This document shows, one piece after another, positions 1 to 11,006 of a DNA stretch of 64,000 nt; the stretch's first letter is position 1, and every line of letters starts with the position of its first letter. The stretch spans positions 426,362-490,361 of the forward strand of contig PCDI01000011.1 of NCBI GenBank assembly GCA_002778195.1. The letters run 5' to 3'. This DNA is from Raffaelea ambrosiae. Lineage: Eukaryota > Ascomycota > Sordariomycetes > Ophiostomatales > Ophiostomataceae. Both the position numbers and the translations under genes were made by a program. A model generated the notes under the pieces. The model saw nothing but the letters and a program-made list of their open reading frames with translations. It made no database searches and was not told the origin of the DNA.

Positions 1-1660
1 TGTGCAGTTGCTCGGTTCCGCGGGTCTCGTTGAAGGCAGAGAGCCAACGGAGGCGGGATCAAGTTGAGTTCCGCAAGAGAAGCAACCCTCGAGTGAGAGA
101 CGGCTCGTGAGGGGTCCGTGGTGCCTGCTGGCAGCGTGTCGCAGTAACTGCTTGCGTAGCGGACGCCGTAGTGTGCCAGCTTGGTCTGCCAGTCCTCTAC
201 TGGAAAGGTCTCGCATTGGCCTTCGTGGGGGCAAAAGATGCCCAGAACCTGGAGCAGCGTGATGCCGAAAGAGTACACGTCCGACGCAAGCTTGGCCTCG
301 TGACTCTGGGTGCCTTCTGGTGCCATGTAGCACACAGATCCACGGGCTCTCGCTTTCGTGCCTGGTCTGTATGTCTGCACGAGGCCAAAGTCTGCAATGA
401 CAAAGTGCTTCTTTGACGGTCCTGGACCACTGTGGTCATACAGGATGTTCTCGGGCCGGAGATCCGAGTGTATCAGGTTGTTGGCATGCAGGTGGGCTAG
501 GCCAGAAAGGACTTGCTCAACGAAACTGGGAAGCCAGGCGACCTCAGTCTTGGCAGGCCAGAAGTGACTGTGGCTGGGCAAGATGTTGGCGACGTTGCCT
601 TCGTAGATTTTGAAAAAGAGCTGCACGTTTTTATCCGGCGCCCAACCCTGGTGATGCTCGATCTGGAGAAGGTTATTCTTTTTTTTTTAAAAAAAAAGGA
701 GGAAAAAAAAAAGGTGTTAGTTATGCGGAGGAAGCCCAACAAAACCAGTGTGATGTAAAACAGCAAAAAAAAAAAAAAAATGTTGACTTACGTGGCGTAC
801 AGCCGCGAGGCTCTCAACCTCTTTCTTGAAGACTACCTTCCAACTCTCCGCATTTTCACCAGGACGGGCTGGGGGCGGGAAATAGGTCTTGACAGCCCAA
901 ACGTCTCCAGTACGCAGGTCGACTGCCCTGTCAACACTTCCATGGCTGCTTTGGCCCAGTTTGCTGTACCGGTTAACAATTCTGAACAGCAAAGCGTCGG
1001 AAGCAACGCCATCGCAGCTTCTTTCAACAGAAGGGGTGTTGTTGGTCACCACCTCGTAGGCCGACGGGTGGAGAGCTGGGTCCGGAGGGCAGCTGATCAT
1101 TTGTCTTGTCTTGTCGGGTTCGTTGGCTTCAGCGAATCTCTGGAGCTGGGGTCTGTAGCTCTCCTCTGTGATGTTCCAGATCATCTGGAACTCGGTTGAT
1201 CCGCGCAGTCGGATTGTGAACCGTAGCTTGTCCGTTCGTGGAATGATGCGGCATCGAATCGTGTTGCCATACAAGTTGTAAACGTTGAGCCAGGATCCAT
1301 TGTTTTCGACAAGGAGCTCGGTACGTTGCTTGCCGGTGAGGTCGTGGAGCATCATTTCGCCCGAAGGCATGAGCGAGAAGCAGCATTGCTGGCTGAAGAG
1401 GGTGAGTATGCTGAAAATGATGCGTGGTATGAACCACAGACTGCGAGTACTCACTATTCGAATCCATGGCCAAGAAGAACATCACTGCTTGGTGCAGTGC
1501 CAAACGTCACCATGGACCCGAGCAGAGCGTTGGATTTCTGTCCAGCGTAGAAAGACAAACAGTCTATTCCATCTGAGCGAACCCGGAATCGGCTGTTGGC
1601 TCGCACAATGGCGGCGGCCCGTGGAGACTGGGGCACAAGAGTGAAGAGCCGCCTGTCCAT
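1..1660 (-). CDS. FHA-like/protein kinase paralogue K1 (partial, C-terminus off the window)
   Basis: Predicted Ser/Thr protein kinase, first of three paralogues. Exons on the minus strand: 1660-1455, 1392-792, 677 to beyond base 1. Residues 1 to about 150 form a degenerate FHA-like region (GSMVTFG ... SGEMMLHDL) without the usual SRxH phosphopeptide-binding motif. The kinase domain follows: loose Gly loop (KLGQSSHGSV), ATP-binding Lys237 (WAVK), catalytic loop HSDLRPEN (Asp341; the HRD Arg is Ser and the usual Lys is Arg), DFG at 365-367 and APE ending at Glu390, then SDVYSFG. The key catalytic Asp residues are kept, so activity is possible. Start chosen at the ATG that aligns with K3. Intron 2 (678-791) is packed with A and T runs. 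It lies head to head with U1. The substrate is unknown; descent from Rad53/Chk2-type FHA kinases is only a guess. Confidence 0.85.
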
Positions 1661-3071
1661 GGTTCCCTATCTTTGAGTGAGCGACAGGCTGACTGGCGGG
1701 GGGCAACGGAGATCGTACGGCGGATTCAAGAGATGAGATGCAAAATCGAGGGACTGCAATGGTGTTTGCTATGAGCACACTGACGGCCCAAGCCTCTTCT
1801 TCCTAGGCCCGGGCAAGATGGCTTGAGAAGAGAAGATCAAACTTCGCAGGAGAAAGACCCGAAATCGTGTCGAGTCGCAAGTTGAAGAAACGAAGAAGGG
1901 TGGATGCAGAACTGTGAAAGGCGGCATGCAGGGAACGAAGCTGGTAGTGATTAAATAGAACTCGGGGCCAGAAGAGGGGACGGTCTTCTCTGTGCTTTCT
2001 GCTGCCATGAAGACAAATTGAAAGGGTACACCTTGACGCAATCTCCATGCTCCTCTCCAAATCAGCACAGGGCTACGGTCTTGACAGAAGAGACCGGGCC
2101 TCTTTCTTCCCTGGGTGCCATGGACCGCATCTCGGACAGAATATCTCGAGACAGGCAAGGCTGCCCACGCGTGGGCTTCGGCCCATCATCCAGATCACAG
2201 GCTATCAGAGCAAGGTCATTTTGAAACTGCTCGGCCTTGCTGGAACAGTTTGCATGTTTCTCGTCCACGTTGGGGGCCAAGCACATCCATACATGATGCC
2301 GTTTCTTGCCCACGTTGGGGGCCCAGCACATCCATACATGAAGCCGTTTCTTGCCAGCCCCAAAGCAGGTCTCTCATCTGTGGTCGCTTGTGAAGGCCAA
2401 CCTGGCCTGGTCACAACCTCGCATGGTGTTTCCAGGAGTGAAATCAAGGGGCTCTACGACCAGAATGTGAGGCCGTGGCAGTGCTTCTGTTGGGCGGCCT
2501 TTGCCATCCCCACGGCGCTGTCTGTTGGTGATGAGATGCTGCAAAACGGTTAGTTAGATCAGAAGCGTCTTGGGTCCACTGCCCAGCAGTAGGCGCCGCC
2601 GCTGTTGCGGGGTGTGGTAGCACTAGGCGCCCGGAACTAGCACACCCCATTTGCGGCCCGCACCTGCACTGCCTAAAACAGCGCCCCTGACACGCACCGG
2701 CGCTAAAGACTTCGGTGCCTTTCTAAAAGGTATTTTCGTCTTGCTTTCTGGCTCAGCAGTAAGATGCTGCGCTGCTCCCCTGCCCGTCATTGCCATTCTC
2801 TCTTGGTAATTCTGGTGTTTCCTCTTGCTCTCTCTGTCTCTGTCTGCCCTTCTTTTTCCACTCCATTCATCTCGCGTTTCTAACACTCTCCTCTTCAAAT
2901 CCGCGTCTCTTGTCTCTTCCTCTTCTGTATCCCGATACATTCTATTGCCTCTCTCTTTGGTAGCTCGCAACCCTCATTTGATTATCGATTTTCTATCCAC
3001 TTTTCTCCCGTATCTCCCTGTTTGTGTTGTCCTCAGGAGCCCCCAACGAACAAAACAAGACACTCGGCACC
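1661..3071. promoter_or_regulatory. Divergent spacer between K1 and U1
   Basis: Head-to-head spacer of 1.4 kb, likely carrying both promoters. It contains a 45-base direct repeat (2256-2357). A strongly pyrimidine-rich stretch (about 2800-3020) just before the U1 start is of a kind common in fungal promoters and leaders. Open frames of up to 168 codons occur, but none resembles a known protein or fits a splice model. Confidence 0.5.
2256..2357. repeat. 45-base direct repeat, two copies plus a partial third
   Basis: Copies start at 2256 and 2301 and a partial one at 2346, each beginning GTTTCT, with a core CACGTTGGGGGCC and then CACATCCATACATGA. The copies differ at only a few bases, so the duplication is recent. 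The period is a multiple of three and the plus frame stays open across it, but no gene is supported here. It could be a duplicated regulatory element in the K1/U1 promoter. Confidence 0.85.
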
Positions 3072-5052
3072 ATGGAGACGCCTGGCCAACGCAGCGCTAG
3101 CATCGACAAAACGGGCGGCGACCAAGCAGTGATATCGCCAAAAGGACATCCTGCTCCATTGACCAGGCGTGCCCTACGTGAATTTGATCATGCCCAGGTG
3201 CGACTGGACGGCGGCGAGCCGCGCTTGACCGACAGTGAGCGCATGGAGGTCAACCTCCATGAGCAACTGGCAGATGGCACCAGTGAGGGAATACCAAAGT
3301 CCAAGATTGAGGACATGCTTGAGCAGATTGAAGAAGGCAGAAAAGAGATGGAAGTGGCGGTATGTGGTTTCTGTATGCTAGCCTCCCAGAAGCATGAAGA
3401 CTGACACGCCCAACGCAGAGAACTTACGTCCGGGGTCTATTCGAGGAGGCCAGGTATGTCTGAAATAGGCAATGCATGACTGCAGTCGGCTGACTTGCTG
3501 ATGGTATAGGAAAGAGGGCATACAAAACGCCAAAAACAAGAAGAAGCAAACGAGCTGCCCTTCGTCTCCCGTCAACGGTAAGGACGGTTGGACCACCCTG
3601 GCACTGAACACGGCACTTGACCCCCCCAAGGCCATCAATTGATGCTGACCCCAAACAGGATACGACAGAGAGGCTCCATGGGATCACCAGAAAGCTTTCG
3701 ACAAGCTCCAACGCAAGTTTGTGCGCCACGCCCAGCCTCGTCTTATAGATGGGTGTACTCTCTTCGGGATTGACGAGCCGGAACCGTATCCGTTGGGGCA
3801 AGAGGAAAGCAGTGTCGCCCAAGGCAGCATCAATGTCGAATACGAAGATCCTTCTCACGTAAGGGATGCCGAATGCTTCTCTACTGTTCCAGAAAGCTTC
3901 CCTCCTTTCCAGCCAGTCAGCAACATCGTCGACATGAGCACCTATCTTGCATCGTCAAAGTACATTGTGTCTCTCGGAGGCCCCCCCGCACAGGATCTGA
4001 AATACGGTATCTTCATCGTGCCCGCTGGTGATGAGTCTCTCCTCTTTGAAGGCTATGGAGACAAAGCCGCAATGTCCCCAGAGATGATAGCGCAGGCGCG
4101 TGCTTCGCAACGTGCGGCGTTTGAAGGGGAATGGGCAGAGTTGCGGTCCATCAACTTCTTCCCACCAGCATATGAGACGAAGCCACCGCCGGATTGGGAT
4201 TTGGACGACGACCTTTGTGAAAGCTATCGTGCCATATGGCTTCGCCAGACTGGCAACGACATTGATTTCGGCGAGTCTAGAAAGAAGGCAAAAGTGGAAT
4301 ACAGGGATATGTTGCGTGAGCGTAGGTTCGCACCGCCTCCCCGTTCACCATCTTCTGCTCCAACCGAGGATCAGAACAGAGCCGAGCATGAGGAAAGAGC
4401 TGATGCGCAGTCTGTCAAGACTGCCGCGGGAAGCCAGAGAAGCGCACTGGGGAACTCTGAAGTGGCCCGTGCCGGGATGTCGAACGACGGCGTATCCGGG
4501 GGTGAGGATGAAGCCAGGGAAGCCGGGCCATCTTCCGACAGGGTCAGCAGCCATGGCCAAGACGACAGGAGCATGGATTCCCGTAGAAAGTCTTGCAGTT
4601 CCGGCCAAGGACGGAGCGACGATGTCCCCCCCAGACCAGCGGCTGGACCAGCGGCTGAACCACCGGCTGAACCACCGGCTGAACCGGCTGCCGAGCCAGC
4701 ACCGTCCACGCCAACTACACTGCAAAGCCCTGCCACCCCACATTTGGACGAGACGCTACCGCCGCTGAGCACTGAGGCTCTTCAGGTGCTTGAGCGCGTC
4801 TTTGTCAGCACCGACGAGAACCAGGGCAGGTCCAAGATCAGAACCTCTGCTCGGCGGAAGCTCGGCTCGCTGCTTGGACACAGGGCAGGTGCCGAAAGTC
4901 CTGCCATCGTCGTCCCAGAGCGGAAGATTCTTCTGGAGGTGGCCACTGCTGTGAGAAACATGGCCAGCAGCGAGAAATGCGAAAATCCTGGCATCGACAA
5001 CAAGGTGTGGGAGGTGGTACAGAGGCAGTTGGCACTGAAGGCAGGAAACTAG
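3072..5052 (+). CDS. U-family protein U1, unknown function, paralogue of U2
   Basis: Exons 3072-3359, 3419-3453, 3510-3577, 3659-5052; 594 residues. No known family recognised. Visible parts: a charged N-terminus with a helical stretch (KIEDMLEQIEEGRKEMEVA, about 77-95); a conserved core at 226-260 (SSKYIV ... LKYGIFIVP.GDESLLF), 27 of 35 positions identical to U2 by eye; a shared PPDW.LDDD motif; a disordered Ser/Pro-rich middle with a short PAEP repeat (about 4640-4695); and a conserved C-terminal helix pair (LLEVATAVRNM ... ENPGID.KVWEVVQRQL). No signal peptide or membrane segment, so probably intracellular. The ATG has an ACC context. It is divergent from K1 and tail to tail with K2, mirroring K3/U2. 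It may be a partner or substrate of the neighbouring kinase, but this is inference from position only. Confidence 0.85.
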
Positions 5053-5435
5053 GGCGGAAAGGTCACCGTGCTGCAGTGGTATCTATTTGTTGTGTGAATT
5101 TATCGCAAGTTTTGTTTGGGGGCCATTGTTTTGTATAATATAGTTTGGTATCTGTTTCCGGCCTCCTTGGAACCCTGCTCGAATTACTTTGTGCCTTGGT
5201 GATATTTGCTGGCGACAATTTCGTTGCGATGTAACTACAACACAAACCCGATCAAGATACAGATTTCATCACGTTTTCAAGGCACTCTGTTATTGAGACC
5301 AAAATCAGTATTGTTTGTTGTAGATAGCTTTCTCCTAAATCACGATACCCGAGACAGAACCTAGTCATTCTTTAGGCGATGGGGGAAAAAAAAAAAAAAA
5401 GAAAAGAACAAAACCAGCCTACGACTCCCACCGAA
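5053..5435. other. Convergent spacer between U1 and K2
   Basis: Short tail-to-tail spacer, AT-richer than the flanking exons, with an A16 run near 5386. It probably holds both 3' UTRs. No gene seen. Confidence 0.6.
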
Positions 5436-7267
5436 TCAACTGTAAACAAATCTTTTTTCAGGACACTCCGGCTCCCGTTTTCCAGCCAAACGGTCCATCA
5501 GAATTTCTCTTATATAGTCGGCGCCGAGCCCGCGAAAGTGGCTGAATATAACCGCGGGAAGCAAAGCATCCAGCTTCGTGACGCGCGAATGTGTCGTGCC
5601 CCATTCCGAATCGTCTACATAGCTCATGGAATCCAGAAAGCCAAGGCGCTTCAGCTTTCTCTGCCACCTTCTCACCGGGAAGGTCCTCTCGTCTCCCTCG
5701 AGGGGGCAGTAGATACCCAAGACTTCTAGAAATACGAGGCCAAAGGAATAGGCATCCGTACCACCGAGAAAGTTGAATTTGAGGGCTTTGGAGGGCGAAG
5801 AGCCTGGGCCGATGGGATCATTGTGACAGGAAAACGGACCAAATCCCGTGATCACAAATTCCATCTTGCCTTCCGAGCCAGGAACGTATGCAAGGTTGTC
5901 TACCGTGATCCGTTTGTGTTCAATGCCGTGAGCGTGCATGCATTCCAGCCCAGACAGCACCTGGTCAATGAAAGCAGAGAGCCAGGTCACGACTCGGGGT
6001 TTCGGCCGCGTGCATGAGTGGCTGGCCAAGAGCTCTCGCATGGGCCGGTACGGCTTGAAAAACAGACGCGACGGCTCATGTGAGCCCAGGCCCTGGATAT
6101 GCTCGACCCTGGGGATGCTTCTCTGCCCGATTGTTAGAGACCGTGGGGGTGGGGGGCCAAAGATTGCTTCATATTTTTTTTTTCCTTCTTAATTTTTTTC
6201 CTCCAGACTTACGTGTCTGAGTCGTGCGGCCGTGTCCAGATCTTGCTTGAGACTCCCTTCCCAGGTGCACGTCTTCATAGCCCACAGGTCTCCGTTGCTC
6301 AGGTCTGCGACCAGGTGGACCACGCCCAGGGGCCCTTCGTCCAGTTTCTCGTAGCAATGGTACTCAATCTCTGCGTTTCCCGAGAGAATGCCGGCCACGT
6401 CCGACATTCCGCTGTCGAACGGGGTCCGCATTCTGCGCCGACGCTCCGTGAGGGGCCCAGGGACCGGAGAGCGTCCGTTGGCAGCGGCACACTGCTGGAG
6501 TACGGTTCTGGCCGCATTGCTGACGTGGAACCAGTGGAACGCAAAGCGCGCGCCTCTCAGGCCGACCGTGACCTTGAAGTCGTCGTCTCGAGGGATCACC
6601 CTGCGACGCGGGCTGCCCTGCAGAGCATATTTGCCGGGATACTCTCCCGAGCTGCGTTCTTTCACCAGAAGTGAAGAGGCCTCGTTGGAGTGATCCTCCA
6701 ACAGGAGCTCTCCAGAACCGGATAGAAAAAACGAGCATTGGTAGCTGCACATGTTTAGACTCGAGAGTTTTTTGGGCGAGAAAAAAAAAAAGAGAAAGAA
6801 AAAAAGGGAAGAGATAAAACAACAACAACAAAAAAAAAAAAAAGAAGGGTGAGCCGGCCAGAAAATCTGTTCAAATCCATCAACACTTACTCTGCGTACT
6901 TCTTGTCCAGGATGATATCGTTGTCGTCTGCGCAGCCAAAGGAGGCGAACACACCACCCTCGGTGCGTGACTTCTGGCCCGCCTTGAAAGACAGATATTC
7001 GTCGTCGTCTTCCGCTCCTGCAGCGCATTGAGGGTTCGAACGGACAATCTTCCTTGCTGCGGAATTTCTGGGAAATAGGCCGAAAATCTCGGTGTCCGCC
7101 GTGAACTGCTTTTGGTCAGTCCGTTCTGGTAGTCTCCAAACAAGCCATGAAAAGACGACGCCTACCTCTGTCTCCTGATCCACACTGCCTGTTTCCTGAT
7201 CCACACTGGATGGTTTCTGGTCCATGCTGCACGCCCCCTTCTCCATACTGGATGTTTCCTGCCCCAT
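5436..7267 (-). CDS. FHA-like pseudokinase paralogue K2
   Basis: Exons 7267-6891, 6744-6213, 6122-5436; 531 residues. Same plan and intron phases (2, then 0) as K1 and K3, but the catalytic machinery is lost. ATP-binding Lys283 (LWAMK) survives in a poor Gly loop (KLDEGPLGVV). The catalytic loop reads HKRITVDN (372-379), putting Arg374 where the catalytic Asp belongs and Thr in place of the Lys. DFG is GFG (396-398) and APE is absent, while DAYSFG of the F helix remains. The frame is intact, so it reads as a functional pseudokinase, not a dead gene. The first 30 or so residues come from a 21-base tandem repeat; the homologous part starts only near residue 60, so the true start or an extra 5' intron is uncertain. 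It lacks the long C-terminal tail of K3. A scaffolding or regulatory role towards K1/K3 is inferred. Confidence 0.8.
7180..7266. repeat. 21-base tandem repeat at the K2 N-terminus
   Basis: About four imperfect 21-base copies. Read on the minus strand they encode heptads of the type SSVDQET, GSVDQET, CSMDQKP, SSMEKGA. The repeat keeps the frame, but K1 and K3 have nothing like it, so it is a K2-specific expansion or a 5' leader read through as protein. Confidence 0.75.
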
Positions 7268-8395
7268 ATTGGAGGTTTGTTGTCTGCGCGGTGGCTCAAA
7301 CGTCTTTCGTAGGTTTGCAGTCCAAGGCGAAAGAGATGTGAATCACAAGAAGCTTGGACTCGGAAAAGAGCAAGAGTGTCAAACAAGCAGGACTGATAGA
7401 GGAGGATAGCTCAAAGGGGGGGGGGATGAGGGTGCCAGCTGGTAGATACATCGCAGTAAGCGCGCGGTTGCTCATAATGCGTGAGGCACACAGGCTTGCC
7501 CGGGAGAAGACCGTATGCTGGTCGCATCCCCTGTTCCCTTGCTACAGCCATCCCGGTTCACCCTGTGCCAACGCCTCAGCAGTGTGCCGTTCTCTACCAA
7601 TGACCGCCACCACTGGGTGGCATGCCAGGATACTGTTGAAACGGTGGGCGGTGCTCGACTCGCCCCCATCAACCCCCTAAGCCACAAACAAAAGGTTGTG
7701 GGTGTGGCCGCTTATATGGGCCACGATCCTGCCCAGTTCGGTCGCTATCTCAGGGGGGGGGGCTTTTCCCGCTGTGGTCTCTTTATTAGGCGGCCAACAA
7801 AGAAGAGCTGACGGCCCAAGGCTGGCCATTTGTACGAGAAGGCCGCAGCCAATAAGATCCCTGCGCCATTGTAGCGCTCGCTGGTGAGAGCCTGCCTTTC
7901 ACGTATGTGTGGAGTTGCGGGCGCTAAACAGTCCCACTCGTACACAGGGGTCTGAGCCCGTCAAGCTCCAAGGTTCGCAAACCGGCATCCGAATGTGTCA
8001 GTGCTCTCCTTGGTTTGAGCGCCAAGTCTGACGAGCCTCGAGGTAACGACTGTACGATAATGCATTTATTGTTCGGTGTTTTTTACGATTCAAGAGAGGG
8101 TATGTGCAGGCGGCGAAAGCGGGCAGAAAAAGTTTACGTAAACTCTTGGACACACGCCAAAAGGCCCAGATGATGAGCACGTAGTGCGTCCAGCGCCAGA
8201 ATCTAATGTTCATCGACCTTGTGTATTATTATTATTCTTCGAGGTAACCAGTCTTTCTTCAATTTAACAATCTGTGTCCACTAGCTTTCCAATGAGCTTC
8301 CTCCAATACTCTCTGGCTTCCATCCTGAATTTCCTAAATATGTATCTCGACACCCTTCTTAATCACAACACTTATTCGCACATGTATATACCTTT
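7268..8395. other. Spacer between K3 (3' side) and K2 (5' side)
   Basis: Holds the K2 upstream region and the K3 3' UTR. It has a G9 run near 7752 and scattered short open frames, the longest about 108 codons. None shows a recognisable motif or splice structure, and no gene is called. Confidence 0.5.
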
Positions 8396-11006
8396 TCAAA
8401 ACATATTGAACTTATGCTTCCTAGAGCTTGATGGCTGAGACATGCCTTGTCCTTGGCTTCCGTAAGACTGCAGAGGCGGTGGTGGTGGCGGCGGCGGCGG
8501 CGGAGGTGGCCGCCGTTGACTGGGCCGAGGTGGCCGAGGCGGCGGCGGTCCCCGGCTTCCGACAACATCCAGCGGACCTGGGTGTCGTTGGGGTGGTGGC
8601 ACTTGTCCTCTTGATCCCCGAAGAGACTCCTGCAGTTGCGGCGTCTGCTGGTATGGCCCCAGTCGGGGAGGCAAAGGCGCTGCCGGCTCCCGGTATCCGT
8701 GCTGAGACTGCTGTGCCTGGGGCCGCTGGGGAAGGCCTTGGTGGGATTGCAAAGCCATGTTCTGCATTTTGTGCTCGAGACCTGACTGTGGTGGTGGTGC
8801 TTGGCTGTGATGCTCTGGCAGAGACGCCTGCTGGTGGCGCTTCTGATACCGTCCTGAGCTGACTGGCATGCCGTATGCCTGCACAGCCGGTGCCTGTGGC
8901 TGGCTTGGCCGACCTGGATCCCGGCCAGCTTCAGAGTACTTGCTCCTCTCCTTGGGATTTGCAATGGATGCGCTGTTGCGCCCCGGGCCCGGTGTGGGCG
9001 GAGCCGGTCGCGATCGTGGAGGCCCATTCTGGGAGCCCATCGGATTCGTCATCCTGGGCATCTGTTGAGAAGAAGCCTGCTGCTGCTGCTGCTGCTGCCG
9101 CCGCCGGGACGTGGCCCCGTGAATGCTGGCGCTCGACAGGGGCGAGACGACATAATTTGACCCCAGAGGCCCGGCCGCCTTGGTCGCCGAGGAAAGCGAG
9201 CTGACGCGAGAGATCTCGTACTCGCCCGAGTCAGAAAACGCGCTCTTGAGCTCCGGCACCTGCAGGGGCAGCTTCCTGGCCGGGGGCCGCGAGACGAGCA
9301 GAAACTCGTTCTTTCGGATGCCCGCCAGGAGATCTCTCTTTGCCTTCTCGGCCGACGGACGCCTGGCGGGCTTTCCGTCGAGGCACTGGGCGAGCGGTTC
9401 GGCCAAGACACGGCCGTGGATCAGAGACTGGATGCGGTTGTAGGACGTCATGGTGAGCTGGGAATCCCCACTCGAGGTGTCGTGCTCGGTGTAGTTGGCC
9501 GCCACGTTGGCGGCCCCAAAGTTGAAAAGCTTGATCTTCCAGTTGTTGACAATGTCTTTGCACTCGCTGGTGTGGTAGATCCCCATGAGCTCCATCAGCG
9601 TCACGCCAAAGGAGTACACGTCGGACGTGAACGACGGGCTAGAGAGCTGTGATTCAGGCGGAAAATACCCAACCGTTCCGCCAAAATCGGACACTGCGTC
9701 GATTGCCTGCGCCAAGCCGAAATCCGAGATGACATACCGCCTGGTCGGGACGTTGGTGCTGCTGGGGATATCCACATAGAGAATGTTGTCCGGTTTGATG
9801 TCAAGATGCACGATTCTCTGATCGTGCAGGCTTTGCAGGCCTGTCAGGACTTGGCTGATGAGGTCGGGCAAGCCTCTGAATTGCTCAGTGGGAGGACAGG
9901 TGTAGACGTGCTTGGGCATGAGCCGGGTAATGGGCCCATGGTAGAGCTTGAAGAAGAGCTGGACCGGTTTCCCCAAGACCCAGCCTTGGTGATGCTCAAT
10001 CTCGACGATATTTTTCTAAAGAAGAAAAATCGTGTTTTGTCAGTGGAAGAGTCATGAAAAAAAAATAAAGTGAAAATCGCCCGGGAATGATGCGAGGCAA
10101 TGGGAGCCTTACCGATCTGGCCATTGCTAGCTTTTCGACTTCCGACTTGAAAGATCGCTTCCAAGTCTCCCGTGGGTCGCCAGTGCTTGGTCCGTGGCCA
10201 AGAATGCTCTCTTTCACTGCCCAGATCTCACCAGTGCGCAGATCCACGGCCTTGCTGACAACGCCAAACGATCCACTGCCCAATGTCTTGTAGACATGGA
10301 TCTCCTTGATCGGATTCAAAGGGAGGCCATTTGGCGTATGCTGTGAGATCTCTTCATACGCGTTCGGGTCTCGAGGACGTATTGCAAGCAACTTTTCCCG
10401 ATCGCTGTCCACATTCTTCCGTCCAAACTCTCTCAGATAACGAGTGAGGTTCTCGTCCACACTCGTCCACTGAAATACGAAACTTGTGTCCTGTCCATCA
10501 CCTGCTCTGAGAATAACCTTGATATGTAGATACTGTGATCGTGGAATGACACGAATCCGGGGGTAGCCCTGGAGAGAGTACTCCGCCAAAACCCCGCCAT
10601 CGTAGCCATCTCTGCGGTTGTTGGGGTCTTTAGAGGCTTCAGTGACCTTGAGATATGTCGACTCCACGGTATGGTCGATGAGCATTAGCTCACCAGAGGC
10701 GGTCAGAGCAAACTCACACAGTAAGCTACACAATGTCAGCCAACAAAGACCTGTCCAAAAAAAAAAAAGCCTACAATCAACTGGGAAAACACACTCTGGA
10801 AATTTGCCTTGGATGACCACATCGTTTTTCTTGTCTTTTCCGATTGTGACCATTGCTCCGCGCTTCCGTTTTGAGCTCATGCCAGCCTTGAAATCAAGGT
10901 AACTGTCCACAACGTGGGCACGATTGAGACGCATGATGGCACTCGCTTTCTCATTGTCAGGATGAAGCCTAAACAGTGGCAGCTGTCTGACTTCTTGAGG
11001 GTCCAT
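8396..11006 (-). CDS. FHA-like protein kinase K3 with long Pro/Gln-rich tail
   Basis: Exons 11006-10795, 10725-10113, 10015-8396; 814 residues. Best-preserved member of the kinase trio. FHA-like N-terminus (GAMVTIGKDKKNDVVI ... SGELMLIDH), again lacking SRxH. Canonical kinase domain: Gly loop GSGSFG (220-225), Lys242 (WAVK), HLDIKPDN with catalytic Asp347, DFG at 373-375, PPE ending at Glu396, SDVYSFG. All catalytic residues are present, so it should be active. From about residue 500 to the end there is a low-complexity Gln/Pro/Ser tail with a run of 12 or more prolines, absent from K2. The intron 1 donor is GTGTGT, and introns 1 and 2 match those of K1 and K2. It lies head to head with U2 across 1.46 kb, repeating the K1/U1 layout. 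Confidence 0.9.

Noticed and set aside
2047..2553. 168-codon frame spanning the 45-base repeat
   Set aside because: No recognisable motif, no ATG in good context, and it sits in a divergent promoter region.
7998..8213. 71-codon minus-strand frame just downstream of K2
   Set aside because: Hydrophobic N-terminus but no family resemblance and too short to separate from chance.
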